Source of the DNA: Erinaceus europaeus
Lineage: Eukaryota; Chordata; Mammalia; Eulipotyphla; Erinaceidae
Length of the DNA: 64,000 bases
Direction: 5' to 3'
NCBI RefSeq assembly: GCF_950295315.1
Contig: NC_080176.1
Coordinates: forward strand, 35,799,263-35,863,262
Shown piece by piece: positions 22,452-33,536 of the stretch; the first letter of the stretch is position 1, and each line of letters begins with the position of its first letter. The notes beneath the pieces were generated by a model, which saw nothing but the letters and a program-made list of their open reading frames with translations, had not been told where the DNA came from and made no database searches. A program made the position numbers and the translations under genes.

Positions 22452-23439
22452 TTTATTTATTTATTTATTTGGAGGGGGGGACTTTGTTAGGATGTGAACC
22501 TCCTGGAATGGAATTAGAGACTACCATGACAGGAAAGGTCTCACCCAAGTGATGAGGGTGAAGGGTTGGTAATCCATGCCTGATGTCTCTGTACACAGTC
22601 TGAGGTGAAGCAGGCTGAGATGGTACTTGTTGCATTGATTAGGCTGGAATCAGTGGATGCAATACCATTTGGCCTGACTTGAGAGAAGCATGCAGGGAAG
22701 TGAGCCCCATCCCAAAGCTTCCAGGATTGGGAGAAACATAGGTTCTATAGACATAAGTGGGTGATTCCTGTTGTCTTAGGTGTTTGTTTTTTTTTTTTTT
22801 TTTTTTTTACCAGAGCACTGCTTAGCTCTGGTTTATGGTGGCGCAGGGGATTGAACCAGGGACTTCGGAGTCTCAGGCATGAGAGTCTATTTGCATAACC
22901 TCATGCTATCTACCCCTGCCCTATCTTAGGTTTTAAGAAGACAATGGATAGTTATTGCAATAATCACATTGTTTGGCAATTGGGTTAACTTTGAAGAATC
23001 CCTTTGTTAGGATTTGCTGTATCATACACACCCTCACAATATTTCATGTCCTTTGACATTGTTTGCATATAGCTATGCCACCAGTTGCTTTTGTTCTCCC
23101 TGGGCTAAGCATTTAAGAGAGTCAACATATCAAAGACTCAACCTATGTATTAAAAAGACTCAGTCTGTGCTTTAAAAATTTTGAGATATTCAATCAATTT
23201 TCCCCCTCATATTAATTAAATAGTGATTTATATGACTGCAAATTGATAGGAATGTACATAATCACCATTCCCACCACCAAAAGACTGTGTCCCATTGCCT
23301 CCCACCCCCGCCCCATGAAGCTGAACATTCACCCTCACCCTCCACCCAGGGTTTTTTCTTTAGTGCTCTACTCCAAATTCAGTCAACTCCTGCTTTGAAT
23401 TTCCCTTTCTGTTCTTCTTTCTCAACTTCTGTTATGAGT
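22452..23439 (-). mobile_element. L1 3' UTR insertion lacking the normal 3' end
   Basis: A minus-strand L1 fragment inside copy H, flanked by the 12-bp repeat GAAACAGTTATT at 22440-22451 and 23440-23451. It starts at the left with a (TTTA)n run (an A-rich tail in its own sense). It then enters the 3' UTR in the middle, at the block matching GGGACTTTGTTAGAAAG at 36824, so the last roughly 570 bases of the usual 3' UTR are absent. It ends at the right at the ORF2 stop region. A SINE is nested at 22782-22923. Confidence 0.85.
22782..22923 (-). mobile_element. Second-type tRNA-derived SINE, nested
   Basis: Poly-T at the left (A-tail), then CCAGAGCACTGCTTAGCTCT, then GGTGGCGCAGGGGATTGAAC (B-box region) and AGTCTCAGGCATGAGAGTCT. 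Flanked by TCTTAGGT at 22774-22781 and 22924-22931. It sits inside an L1 fragment that itself sits inside L1 copy H. Confidence 0.85.
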
Positions 23440-24106
23440 GAAACAGTTATTAAGAACCTTCCTAATAATAAAAGTCCAGGACCAGATGGTTTTACAAATG
23501 AATTCTACAAAACCTTTAGGAAACATTTAATACCTCTATTTGTAAAGCTCTTCCAAAAGATTGAAGACACAGGAATACTCCCACCTTCTATGAAGCCAAT
23601 AAATCCCTGATACCAAAAGCAGATAGGGACACAACAAAAAAGGAAAACTACAGACCAATATCTTAATGAACATCTATGCTAAGATATTGAACAAAATCCT
23701 AGTCAACCAGATACAACTGTATATTAAAAAGATTGTTCATCAAGACCAAGTGGGATTTACCCCAGGAATACAAAGCTAGTTGAATATACATAACTCAATC
23801 AATGTGATTTACCACATCAATAAAAGAAAAACCAAAAGCCACATGATAATCTCAATAGATTCAGAAAAAGCCTTTGACAAAATGCAACATCCATTCATGA
23901 TCAAAACACTACAAAAATATGAATAGATGGAAAATTTCTTAACATAGTGGGATCCATATACAACACACTTATAACTAACATCACACTCAACCGGCAGAAG
24001 CTGAAAGCATTATCCCTTAGGTCAGGGACCAGACAGGGTGGTCCACTATCACCATTGCTTTTCAGCACAGTACTGGAAGTTCTGGCCATAGAAATTAGGC
24101 AAGAGA

Positions 24107-24412
24107 GGGAGTCGGGCTGTAGCACAGCGGGTTAAGCGCAGGTGGCGCAAAGCACAAGGACCGGCATAAGGATCCCGGTTCGAACCCCGGCTCCCCACTT
24201 GCAGTGGAGTCGCTTCACAAGCGATGAAGCAGGTCTGCAGGTGTCTATCTTTCTCTCCTCCTCTCTGTCTTCCCCTCCTCTCTCCATTACTCTCTGTCCT
24301 ATCCAACAACGACAACAACAATAATAACTACAACAATAAAACAACAAGGGCAACAAAAGGGAATAAATAAATAAAATAAATATTAAAAAAAAGAACTTAG
24401 TTTAAAAAAAAA
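24107..24412 (+). mobile_element. Best-preserved tRNA-derived SINE, exact 16-bp TSD
   Basis: Head GGGAGTCGGGCTGTAGCACA with an A-box-like TAGCACAGCGG (24120-24130) and a perfect B box GGTTCGAACCC (24178-24188), the internal RNA polymerase III promoter. The body, pyrimidine tract, CAACAA-type repeats and an A-rich tail with AATAAA follow. It is flanked by GAAATTAGGCAAGAGA at 24091-24106 and 24413-24428 without mismatch. This is the least decayed SINE in the window and probably the youngest. Confidence 0.96.
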
Positions 24413-25310
24413 GAAATTAGGCAAGAGAAAGGAATCAAGGAATACAGATTGGAAGGGAAGAAGTCAAACTCTCACTATTTGCAGATGATATGATAGAATA
24501 CATAGAAAAACTTAAAGAATTCAACAGAAAGCTTCTGGAAATCATTAGGCAATCTAGCAAGGTGTCAGGCTATGAAACTAACATATAAAAATAAGTGGCA
24601 TTCCTTTATACAAGCACTAAGTCAGAAGAGAATGTACAGAAACCACTCCCATTCACTATTGTAGCAAAATCAATAAATATTTAAGAATAAACTTAACCAA
24701 AGAAGTGAGAGACTTGTATACCGAAAACTATAAGGAAATCAAAAGTGATACAAAGAAACGGAAAGCTATTTCATGCTCATGTATTGAAATAATTAATATC
24801 ATCAAATGAATATTCTACCTAGAGCCATATGCAAATTTAATGCAATACCCATCAGAGTTCCACTAATTTTCTTTAAGAGAATAGAAAAATTACAAACATT
24901 TATCTGGAACCAGAAAACCAGGAATCAACAAAACATTTTTGAGGAAAAGAAACAGAAATGAGGGCAACACACTTCCAGATTTTGAACTATATATTATGAG
25001 GACATCTTAATCAAAACTGCCTGTACTGGAACAAAAATAGATATACAGACCAGTGGAACAGAATTGAAATCCCAGAAATAAACCCGCATACCTAAAGACA
25101 TTTAATTTTTGATAAGGGTGCCCAAACTATTAAATGGAGAAAGGAAGTTCTCTTCAACAAATGGTGCTGGGAAAACTGCATTAAAACATGCAAAAGAATC
25201 ACTTTATCTCACCAGAAACAAAAGTAAACTCTAAATGGATCAAGAACCTGGATGTTAGACCAAAATACTTAGAGGAAAATATTGATGGAACCCTTTCTCA
25301 TCTAACTCTC

Positions 25311-25440
25311 AAGGGCATCTGGGGCCTTAGTCAGGAAAGCCTGAGATTCTCACACAGACATGATGGGCTTACACTTCTAACAAATCCCTCACTCTACTGT
25401 CACTGGTCACCATAACTAAATCAATAAAAAAAAAAAAAGA
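25311..25440 (+). other. Non-L1 segment with poly(A), fused to the end of L1 copy H
   Basis: L1 homology ends near 25310. About 100 bases follow that match no other L1 copy here, ending in AATCAATAAAAAAAAAAAAG, so an AATAAA-like signal runs straight into an A-tail. I do not recognise the sequence. It could be another retroposon's 3' end, a template-switch chimera, or an unrelated retroposon that inserted here. Confidence 0.5.
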
Positions 25441-25486
25441 TAAGAACAAAGAGCACTGTCCACAGAAATTAAATATCATGTAAAAA

Positions 25487-25521
25487 AAAAAGAAAGAAAG
25501 AAAGAAAGAAAGAAAGAAATC
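25487..25521. repeat. (GAAA)n microsatellite
   Basis: About eight GAAA units following an A-run. It probably grew from an A-tail. Confidence 0.9.
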
Positions 25522-25980
25522 TCACCTGCATTTTAGAGTCAAGAATGAAAGGAATTTTCAAGCAAGGTAAAGCAAAGATAGGGATTTTATAGTTTCTTGT
25601 CTAATATTTGGCCTTTTGATATTTGGAATTGGTTCACCCACATTGTTCAGATCACTCTGTCCATTTTGTCTTCACTTTTCTGATGTCTTTGTTTCTGTTA
25701 TTATTCTTGTTTGGATTTCTACTTCTATTCTACCACTGATAAACTCATTTAAAGTTGGAGTTTATTTGGTTTTTCATGTAGGACTCCTTTCAGGAATTCT
25801 TACAAAGCAGAATAATTTGAGATAATTAGTAGTTGGTAATCTTTATCTGTTAGTACAGAAGGTATTTTATTCCATGCTCTTCTTGCTGCTAGCACTTGTG
25901 AGAAATCTTTCTTGTAACCCAAAGGAAAAGTGTTGAGTGCAATGAACCAGAAGAGAAGGAAGAACGCCAGTTGACTACAC
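25522..25980. other. Unassigned sequence
   Basis: About 460 bases without a recognisable repeat or gene. A short plus-strand open stretch (25616-25825) has no family resemblance that I can see. Confidence 0.45.
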
Positions 25981-26175
25981 ACATTGGTGAAACTATGGAG
26001 ACAGAGGGTGGAACTTGGACTCCGAAAGGGTCAAAAGAGTGGTGCTTACAGAGGGTTCTGTGGTCCTAGGTTGGGGATGTGAATACTTTGAGGCACCCAT
26101 GATGTGGAGCTGGGAAATGGAGCCTCAGTGTAGACAACTGTGCTGTAAACCACTAACTTCCAAATTAAAAAAAAA
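25981..26175 (+). mobile_element. Probable old L1 3' end
   Basis: The stretch ends ACTGTGCTGTAAACCACTAA followed shortly by an A-tail at 26165-26178. That resembles the ending of the older L1 copy near 50440 (a GCTTTAAGCC block, then CCAATAAAA). The body is too diverged for certainty. Confidence 0.4.
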
Positions 26176-26179
26176 AAAA

Positions 26180-26936
26180 TTGATAAAGAAACACAAAAAA
26201 AGAAAAAAAAATGGAAGCAATTTTCATGAAATGAGAGAATGTATAAAGAAGAATAAAAGGACAGAAAGGGGAAATTTGGGAGTGGTTCCCTCTCTTTCAC
26301 ATGGTACCATAGATTTATTTGGGTTAAATTAATAAGTCTTTTATTCTTTAGTACCCAAACTGGTTTCATCTGTGATTTCATATGGGGTGGGGGGGAGGCA
26401 TGAAGGAAGAGACTTTAACAGGTTTATATTTATTTTGTCCTTCTGTTTCACCTGTGAGGTTTACTGCCTCCAAACTGATATTGAAAGAGGTTTAATCATT
26501 GATCTTGGGTAACGTTTTACTTTAGAGTGCATATTATTTTAATTTGCCTTTCACTTTTGTGATTCCTAAGTTATAATAAACTGATCCCATACAAACAATT
26601 TGTAACTTCTAAAATCTTGGTTTGAAATGCCATGGCTTTACTTGAGACTTCTAACTGACCTTCTGGCTCCCAAAGAAAGCATCTGTTCCTTAATCACCTT
26701 TTGACAACACTAATATTCAAATAAGTGGCCTGCCTGCATCAGAGACTTAAACAAAATAAAGTAAACTAAGTTGACCTGACCTTTTCATTATCTGACACTA
26801 TAGCTTTTGTTAAATGCTTTTCAGTTCTACTTAACAGCCAAAACAATGAGATTTCACTAACAACTAAAAATAATATTGAAAGTAACAAGTCCTACTTCAG
26901 GAGAGATTGTCTTTATTAAATTAAAAACAGATAAAA
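26180..26936. other. Unassigned sequence
   Basis: About 750 bases, partly A-rich, with no repeat or gene that I can recognise. Confidence 0.45.
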
Positions 26937-26937
26937 A

Positions 26938-27140
26938 TGGGGGGGCAGTGATGCACTGGGTTAAGCTCACATAGTACAAAGTGCAAGGACCTGAGCAAGG
27001 ATCTGGTTGGAGCCCCCAGCACCCCACCTGCAGTGGGGTCTCTTCACAAGCAGTGAAGCAAGTCTGCATTTGTCTTTCTCTCCCCCTCTTTATCTCCCCC
27101 TCCTCTCTCAATTTCTTTTTCCTATACAAAAAATAAATAA
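26938..27140 (+). mobile_element. tRNA-derived SINE
   Basis: Head GGGGGGGCAGTGATGCACTG, a weak B box (GGTTGGAGCCC), body CCACCTGCAGTGGGGTCTCT, pyrimidine tract and ATAAATAAAG tail. Internal differences from the 24107 copy indicate moderate age. Flanking A-rich repeats make the TSD uncertain. Confidence 0.85.
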
Positions 27141-27189
27141 AGTTAAAATCAAAACATAAAAATATTAAAATATCATACTCAAGCAAAAA

Positions 27190-27640
27190 TTATGAAAGTC
27201 ATGAGCCCCTAGAAACATACCTAAATTAGACTTAATAGCTTCCCTCCACCCTAAGATCCCTATTCTCATCTGCTCTGTTCCTACTTTTTGATTCCTGTTC
27301 ATTAATCATTATGTTTTACTTTATATCTTACCACCTTTCAGCTACCAAGTTGCATGTGCTAGCATGTCTCCATCCTGATTTCCCTGGGCAGATGACCTCA
27401 CCAATGTGTCCTGAAATCTCACCTTTCCAGAGCCATATCCCACTATGGAAAGATAGAAACAAGCTAGGCATATGGATAAACCTTCCAACTCCCATGTCCA
27501 GTGAAGAAGCAATTGCCAAAGCCAGAACTTATACCTTCTGCACCCCAAAAAATAATTTTGGCTTAGACTCACAGAGAGGGAGAGGCGATTGGGGGAAGAT
27601 GACCAAAGGACTTTGAACTCCAACTCCATCAGGACCCAGA
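27190..27640 (+). mobile_element. L1 3' UTR fragment, plus strand
   Basis: The sequence matches the complement of the L1 3' UTR block: CATACCTAAATTAGACTTA, then CCCTGGGCAGATGACCTCAC, then GAAGAAGCAATTGCCAAAGC. It is closest to the plus-strand fragment at 48735-49240. It departs from the common 3' end after about 27590, so the very end is a variant or has been replaced. No ORF2 is attached. Confidence 0.75.
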
Positions 27641-27737
27641 GAGAAAAGAAGGAAAAAGGAAGGACATTCTGAAGTAGTAATAGGTGTGTGACTTACAAAG
27701 GAACAGAAGGCAGGACAACAGGAAAAAATGATCAAAT

Positions 27738-27741
<4 letters not shown>

Positions 27742-27782
<41 letters not shown>

Positions 27783-27783
27783 C
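27742..27783. repeat. (AC)n-(TA)n compound microsatellite
   Basis: About 14 AC units followed by about 6 TA units. Confidence 0.95.
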
Positions 27784-27829
27784 ACATATATGTCATTATA
27801 GAAATAATAGTCAACCTTTGTCTGCCACC

Positions 27830-27966
27830 TTGGGAGAACTAATGTAGCTTCCAACAGAGGGAACAGGGATACAGAACTTTGGTGGTGCGAACAGCATGGG
27901 ATTATACTCCTGTAATAGTTTTGTAAATTAATATTATGTCACTTATAAAATCATATATATATATAT
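27830..27966 (+). mobile_element. Old L1 3' terminus, GATACAGAACTTTGGTGG type
   Basis: GGGATACAGAACTTTGGTGG at 27865-27884 and the following AT-rich end match the endings at 51049 and 54318. It seems to be an older L1 subfamily end, followed by a short (AT)n. Confidence 0.65.
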
Positions 27967-30900
27967 CCATTAGTGCAATGTAAAGTGCTCCAATACTTTG
28001 TTTTCATCACAAAGTAGAGGTCCCACTTGAAGTTTATTTGCAACCTCAAATTTGTATCAAAAAGTTTCCTATTGCAAAGCATAAAGTCATTTTGCAAAAC
28101 AAAATACTGTAAATGTTTTTCCAAAGGCATTTTAATAATATATTCTTATTCCTAGTAGCCTTTGGTTTGAGAATTAATGTACTTTTGAAGTGGAAGATCT
28201 AGGAAAGCAGAAAGAAGGTGTGGTTATCCCTGAAAATAAGATAATTGGTGCACATATAAGATATGCATCTTGTTCATATCTTCAGGGGACCCGTGAAGGA
28301 GCTTAACTCTGAACATAGGAAACTTTATCCTAACTGCAGCATTCTGGTTACTGGTTTTTCATTTCATCATCTTGATAAAAGAAATGCCTGCCAATCTGCC
28401 ACAGCAACTCCCTAAATCCTGTTAGTATCTAAAGTACCACTGTGATCCCTCAAATAAATAAATAAATAATTTTTTCTTTGCAGAATCCATCCAGCAAAAT
28501 GCTTTGCAAAAGTCTCAGCTCTATTTATAAAACACTAGAGCTCCCTCTACAGCAGCTGTCATAAATGTGCCCTGCACTGGGTGGTCTCATGCTGGGACCC
28601 AGAGTGAAACTAACAAGAGGAATAAAAATAAAAGGAAGTTCTGCTGGCTTCTTTTCAAAAGTACATAATAGAGTGGGAATGAGAAGGTAGAACTACTACC
28701 TTTGCCAAACAGAAGAGTGATGAAAGAGATGTTATTGTGTAAGAGAATATCGTATATGTAAGCAGATTACTGCTTATATTCTGTATAAAGTTTTCCTGTA
28801 ATAACAATGACCGATTTAGTTCATTTCAAGCTGTTCACATCCTTAGGAGGATTTTGTTTGTTTATTTCTTATTTTTCTAGGGTAGGAAAGGACCAGCAGA
28901 GGGGGTGTCAGGAGTTGGATAGGGTAGGGGAAGGAGACAATGATAAAACAATAAAACAGCAGCCAGGCTTCCATGAGTCCATGTCACCTTACACCAGATT
29001 CCTCTGAGCATGTGACTGACCAAATGAAGAGCTTCAAGGTCATAAAAGGAAGGAGAAATGAGGAGTTGCCTGAATCTGTGATGATTGGTGCACCACACAG
29101 AGCAAGGATAAAAAGTAAAATTCCAAGGGAAAGGGCAAAGCAGATGAGGAATTCTATTCCTGAAGAAACCGTGCAGCTTGAGAACTATGAAATGTCATTG
29201 GCAGGTAGCCCATTCCTTTTAAGAAAATGTGAAGTATGTGTTCTGCAGACAAAGGGGACCCACTGTAAACACAAACTCAATAACTCTTTAAAACCAGAGG
29301 AGATTTGTATTTACCTTTCAGAGACATTGGGTCACCCTGCCTTACGCTGAAAGGAGGAAATGTCTCTAACACCTTGAAATCTTGAGTGCATAGCACATAC
29401 CACAAAACTCCAACATGGCTGACAATGGGCACAGCAGTCACAGAAAGGTAACCAGCTCAGCAGAAGCATTCATATGGTAGCATTTTCTGATGACTTCCAA
29501 AGGTTGATTTATGTCGCCTTTCCAGAAGTCAAAGTTGATTCCTCTATTTAAAGGGCAAATAGATTATTATTAGAATCAGATGCTTTTTCTTCACCTTCAG
29601 ATCAAAAAATGAAAAGTAGGTGAGAATTTTTTATCCAGCATCCCCCTATATTGCACTCCCCAGCTACACAGAGAAAACTTTGTGTGCTAACCATATTCAA
29701 AGACTTTAGTCAGCTTGTCCTAGAGAAGTAACATTCAGGCATGGGGACAGAATTCTGCAATATGTTAGAGATAATGTAATCTTCTGTATTCTTTGTTTTG
29801 GAAGAGAGAGACTGAAGGGAGGGGAAAAAAGAAAATTAACAGAAGATTAAAAAGTGAATAGTTACCTGGTAAATAAATAAGATTTGGTATATCTGCCTGT
29901 AAATGAACATTGTTAACAACTTAAAAAGAAATAAAATACTAATCCCACAATACTGATGACTTTAAAACAATGTAATAACAGAAACCCACAAATTGTATGA
30001 TCCCATTATATGAAATGACCTGCAAAGGTAAACTTATAAAGAGGGGAAGCTGTATTTGCCTGGGTTTATGATGGGAAATGGGTATTATCTATAACTGAAA
30101 TGAGAAATCTTACTGAAATAATACGAATATTCTAAAACTGGATTATGATTTCAGAATCTGGTAAATTTACTAACATCATCAAATTAAACATTTTAAAAGA
30201 CATATAAAATGTGCCTCAGTAAAGACTTTTTAAGTGAATGGATGCTATAGTAGAAGCGATCACAAATTTGATTTTAGTTTTTAAGAAATGTAGATTTTAG
30301 TGAATGAAAATATATGAATAACCTCTTAAGATCCTTTGAACAGTTCTATATTTAATTTAATGAGCAGTAACTTTTTTACTCTTAGTGAACAAACTTCATA
30401 TAGTCTATCCCACAATGGAATTATTGTGTATGTACATATACTTCCCTTAGATTTTGAGGGTTTTGGAAAGGTGGTTCTATTTGTATTTATTTTATGTAGG
30501 GTCATCCCTAATACCTTTCACACAAGTTAGATGCTTAAATTCTGGTTGGAAAGCATAAACTTTAGGAAAGGAAAGATAGGTACACAGGACAAGAGAAAAG
30601 ATGAAGGTAGATATTGTGCAAATAGACTTTTCTTTTTAGAAAACTATCTTCCAAATAAAGGCTGGCTAAAGAGGGAGAGTTTTCGAGAGAACTCATACAC
30701 TTGAGGGAGGGAAGAAAAGTCTAGGTAAAAATAAAATACCATAAATAATTATGCATTTGTTAATATATCACAATATACTTTATTTATGCAAATGCTGGCT
30801 TTTGACACTCTACCAGTCTCAACAAACACATACACCATGAACACACAAGTGCAACAGCAAACATATGTATGAGTTGAAAGCAATGGAAAATACTGAGAAG

Positions 30901-31511
30901 TATCCTCAGTCATGAAGTCTGGTTCATGAGGCATCAGTGCTACACTGATAGCAATGATTTGGAAGCAGATTACTGGTAGAGGTCACCTAAGTAAGCCATA
31001 AGAATACACACTGACAGAAGATGTCCAAGGAGAGGAGCACATCTTCAAATGAACAGAAATTATTGATAAATATTTTAATAATTCTCACTGTATGACACTT
31101 CATTGCAGTAGCAGTTTAGCTAAGATCTGACTCTTTGTGTCACAAAAATTCCACTGACACCAAAACTACCAACTGGAATAAACGACCAACAGTTCCTGCT
31201 AGTCACCTGATTGATCTGATCTTTTAAATACGACTTTGCTGAATCCAGAAATCAGAAGTTATTCCAAAAAGCAGAAATACTCTCATATAGAAATAAACAA
31301 ATGAACATCTGTCATATCTGAACTTTAAAAGGGGAGAAAGATAGAATAAAAGAGAGACAGTGAGGGAAGGAAGACAACCACTCTGGGAAGCAGAAAAACA
31401 ATAATTTAAGGGGTAGAAAAATAGCACCATTTCAAGAAGCTCCAAATGGTTAATTGGTTTGGGAAGTTAAGACATGACCACCATTTCCATAAGATAAAGA
31501 ATTATTGTAAA
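27967..31511. other. Unassigned sequence, about 3.5 kb
   Basis: The longest stretch with little identifiable repeat. It contains several short open frames, the longest 125 codons at 28973-29350 (plus). None shows a family motif, a signal peptide or clear splice sites. A TAAATAAATAAATAA run lies at about 28453. I see no convincing gene, although single-copy DNA here could hold unrecognised exons or regulatory elements. Confidence 0.5.
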
Positions 31512-31648
31512 GGGACTGCAGATAACTCAGCATAGGATTTTCATGGATATGTATGTTTGAGGTCATAGGTTTGATCTCTACACAGCCATATTTCAAAACT
31601 GAGTGGTAGTGTCTCTCACTGTCTCCACACACACATAATTAACTAAAT
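31512..31648 (+). mobile_element. Old tRNA-derived SINE-like element
   Basis: Order: CTGCAGATAACTCAGCATAG, then GGTTTGATCTC (B-box-like), then a TCTCTCACTGTCTCC tail region and AT-rich end. It is strongly diverged, so only the general SINE layout supports the call. Confidence 0.5.
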
Positions 31649-32283
31649 TTAAACCGTTATGATAAATAAAAATTAGACAATTATTCTAATTAAACAAAGA
31701 ATATGTGCTTAGGTTGCAAAATCCAGAACTTCACTTAATCATAAAACAAGCTTGTCAATAAGGATAATTTATTAAAATCCGCAGGGAGCTCTCAGTATTC
31801 ATATCTGCGGAGATCTGCAAAGGCAATTATTCTTTTTCTTAGCTGAAGTAAATATATTCTTGTACAAAGTAAAAAGCTGAATCAAGAACAATTTCTGCTC
31901 CCTACCTGATCTCTGATTTTATTTAACTTCCTATTGCTATCTTCTAAATGTATTTGTAATGGCTTTCCCTTTAGCTCACACCTTCTTGTAAATGAGATGC
32001 CTATCTGGACTTAACCCAGCTAAATAAACTGAATTCAATAAAATCTAACCTGGGTTATCCTCCAGGAGAGTTATTACTCCACTAGCATGCTACTGTTGCT
32101 ACTGTTACCTAATGCTTTAGCTTCTCCTTTAGGCTTGAGTTATGCTATGCTGTTGTATATTTAAGATAAGAGGCTGTCTGGAGTCTGTTCAGTGTTATCA
32201 CATAGCACATAGTGACTTTTTTATTGAAGGCACTCCATGAGTACCCCTGCACTGATGTAGGTTTTATTGAAACTAATTTAGAG

Positions 32284-32285
<2 letters not shown>
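31649..32285. other. Unassigned sequence
   Basis: About 640 bases, AT-rich, without recognisable repeat or open frame. Confidence 0.45.

Positions 32286-32326
<41 letters not shown>
32286..32326. repeat. (GT)n microsatellite
   Basis: About 20 uninterrupted GT units. Confidence 0.97.
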
Positions 32327-32442
32327 TGTATATACTCATATATACATGCATATTTAAAAGTATATGTCTCTTTTGTAGATAAATAAGTCCTGGCACTAAT
32401 AGCCAGAGCTAGCTATACTTTGATCTAAGTAAAATAAATAAA

Positions 32443-32680
32443 AGGGGGCAGGTGGTGACACACCTGGTTGAGTGCACATATTACAATGTGAGAATGTTCA
32501 AGGTCCCCAGTTCAAGTCCACAGTCCCCACCTGCATGAGGAAAACTTCATGAGTGGTGAAGCAGGGCTTCAGGTGTCTCTCTGTCTCTCCCCATCTCTGT
32601 CTCTCCATTAATCTCAACTTCTGGCTGTCTCTATTCAATAAAGAAATAAAGATAATATAATTAAAACATAAATAAATAAA
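32443..32680 (+). mobile_element. tRNA-derived SINE
   Basis: Head GGGGGCAGGTGGTGACACAC, B box GGTCCCCAGTTCAAGTCC-like, body CCCCACCTGCATGAGGAAAA, pyrimidine tract, and A-rich tail with AATAAA. It is moderately diverged and carries a short internal insertion before the B box. Confidence 0.88.
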
Positions 32681-32939
32681 TGGTGATCTGAAAAAAAAAG
32701 TCATGGCATATTCCTCTACATATTAGCTCATAATCTGCATAAATTTGTGAGACCACACAATCCTCCATGCTTACTATAGCTTAAAGCTTAAATTGAGGAC
32801 ATGACTGTCTTAAATTTATACCAGCAAATGGGTTCTTTCAAAGCTGACAAAATCCACCTCGTCCTATTTAACATCATTGTAAATGCAGCTGTTCCCAGCC
32901 TTGAGTCCCCTATAATGCCAGGTCTTTACAGATTTAAAA

Positions 32940-33535
32940 TCTGATAGAATGGACCAATTTTCATTCCTACCAACAGTGCAGGAGGGTTCCTGTGTCCTCA
33001 CAACCTCTCCAGCATTTGTTGCTGCTACCTTTTCTGATGTGACATACTCACAGGATTGAAATTGTATCTTATTGTTGTTTTTATTTGCATTTCTCTGACT
33101 GGTGGGAGAAATTTCTCCCCTGTGGAGAGCAGTCTGAAGAACTCTCAGAAGGCTAGAAGTGCTAGAAGTGGACCTACTCTAAAAGCCTTAGAATATATCC
33201 TAAGGAATCAAACATATACATCCAAAAAACAAATGTGTGTATACCTGTGTTCATAGCAACACAACTTATAATAACCAAAACCTGGAAGCAAACCAGGCAT
33301 CCAACAATAGTGGCTGAGAAAGTTATGGTAAACATACACAATGGACTACTACTCAGCTATTAAAAACGATTATTTCACCTTCTTCACTTCATCATGGAAG
33401 TGAATAAGATGGAAATTGAAAGAATCATGTTAAGTGAGATAAGTCAGAAACAGAAGGGTGAATATGGGATCATCCCATTCATAGACAGAAGTTGAACAGA
33501 AGGGAAAACAAAGCAGAACTTGGAAAACATTCATA
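32940..33535 (+). mobile_element. 5'-inverted L1 fragment (ORF2 C-terminus)
   Basis: The left part (32940-33105) is L1 ORF2 in minus orientation. The right part (33106-33535) is L1 in plus orientation and continues with the very next part of ORF2. The inverted block ends at the codons for the ECKLVQ-like region (TGGACCAATTTT), and the plus part resumes at CTGTGGAGAGCAGTCTG, the neighbouring block in intact copies. This is the layout produced by twin priming during L1 insertion. The frame is degraded. An ORF2 C-terminal piece (DYYSAIKND-like) lies near 33345. Confidence 0.85.
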
Positions 33536-33536
33536 G

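Larger units (their letters stand above)
21810..25310 (+). mobile_element. L1 copy H, plus strand, ORF2 region with nested insertions
   Basis: Host pieces lie at 21810-22439, 23441-24106 and 24429-25310. They follow ORF2 in order: endonuclease (ACTTAACAATTATTAACATA matches the LTIINIY block), linker, RT palm and thumb, and the start of the C-terminal region (LDVRP block near 25250). An L1 fragment (22452-23439) and a SINE (24107-24412) interrupt it, each with a TSD. It stops abruptly near 25310 and continues as non-L1 sequence with an A-tail. Confidence 0.85.
21960..25310 (+). pseudogene. L1 ORF2 remnant (copy H)
   Basis: Broken pieces of ORF2 are visible. The endonuclease block has AGDFN degenerated (GCAGGAGACTTTAATG near 22112). 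After the first insertion comes [17 protein letters not shown] (in the open piece 23287-23610). The RT region follows with [20 protein letters not shown] (23947-24106), then DDMIEYIEK where other copies read FADDMIVY, and finally the C-terminal LDVRPKYLEEN (25188-25415). Stops and shifts separate all pieces. TRQGGPLS replaces the more usual TRQGCPLS, a small lineage difference. Confidence 0.8.

Noticed and set aside
24120..24190. Possible tRNA gene
   Set aside because: Intact A and B boxes belong to a SINE head; the sequence does not fold as a full tRNA and continues into the SINE body and tail.
26015..26381. 105- and 111-codon overlapping frames on opposite strands
   Set aside because: Both owe their length to A/T-rich runs (26165-26215); no recognisable domain and probably old L1 end sequence.
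27342..27629. 95-codon and 101-codon frames on opposite strands
   Set aside because: Both lie in an L1 3' UTR fragment; the same frames are not kept in the other copies of this 3' UTR (36252, 40178, 60352).
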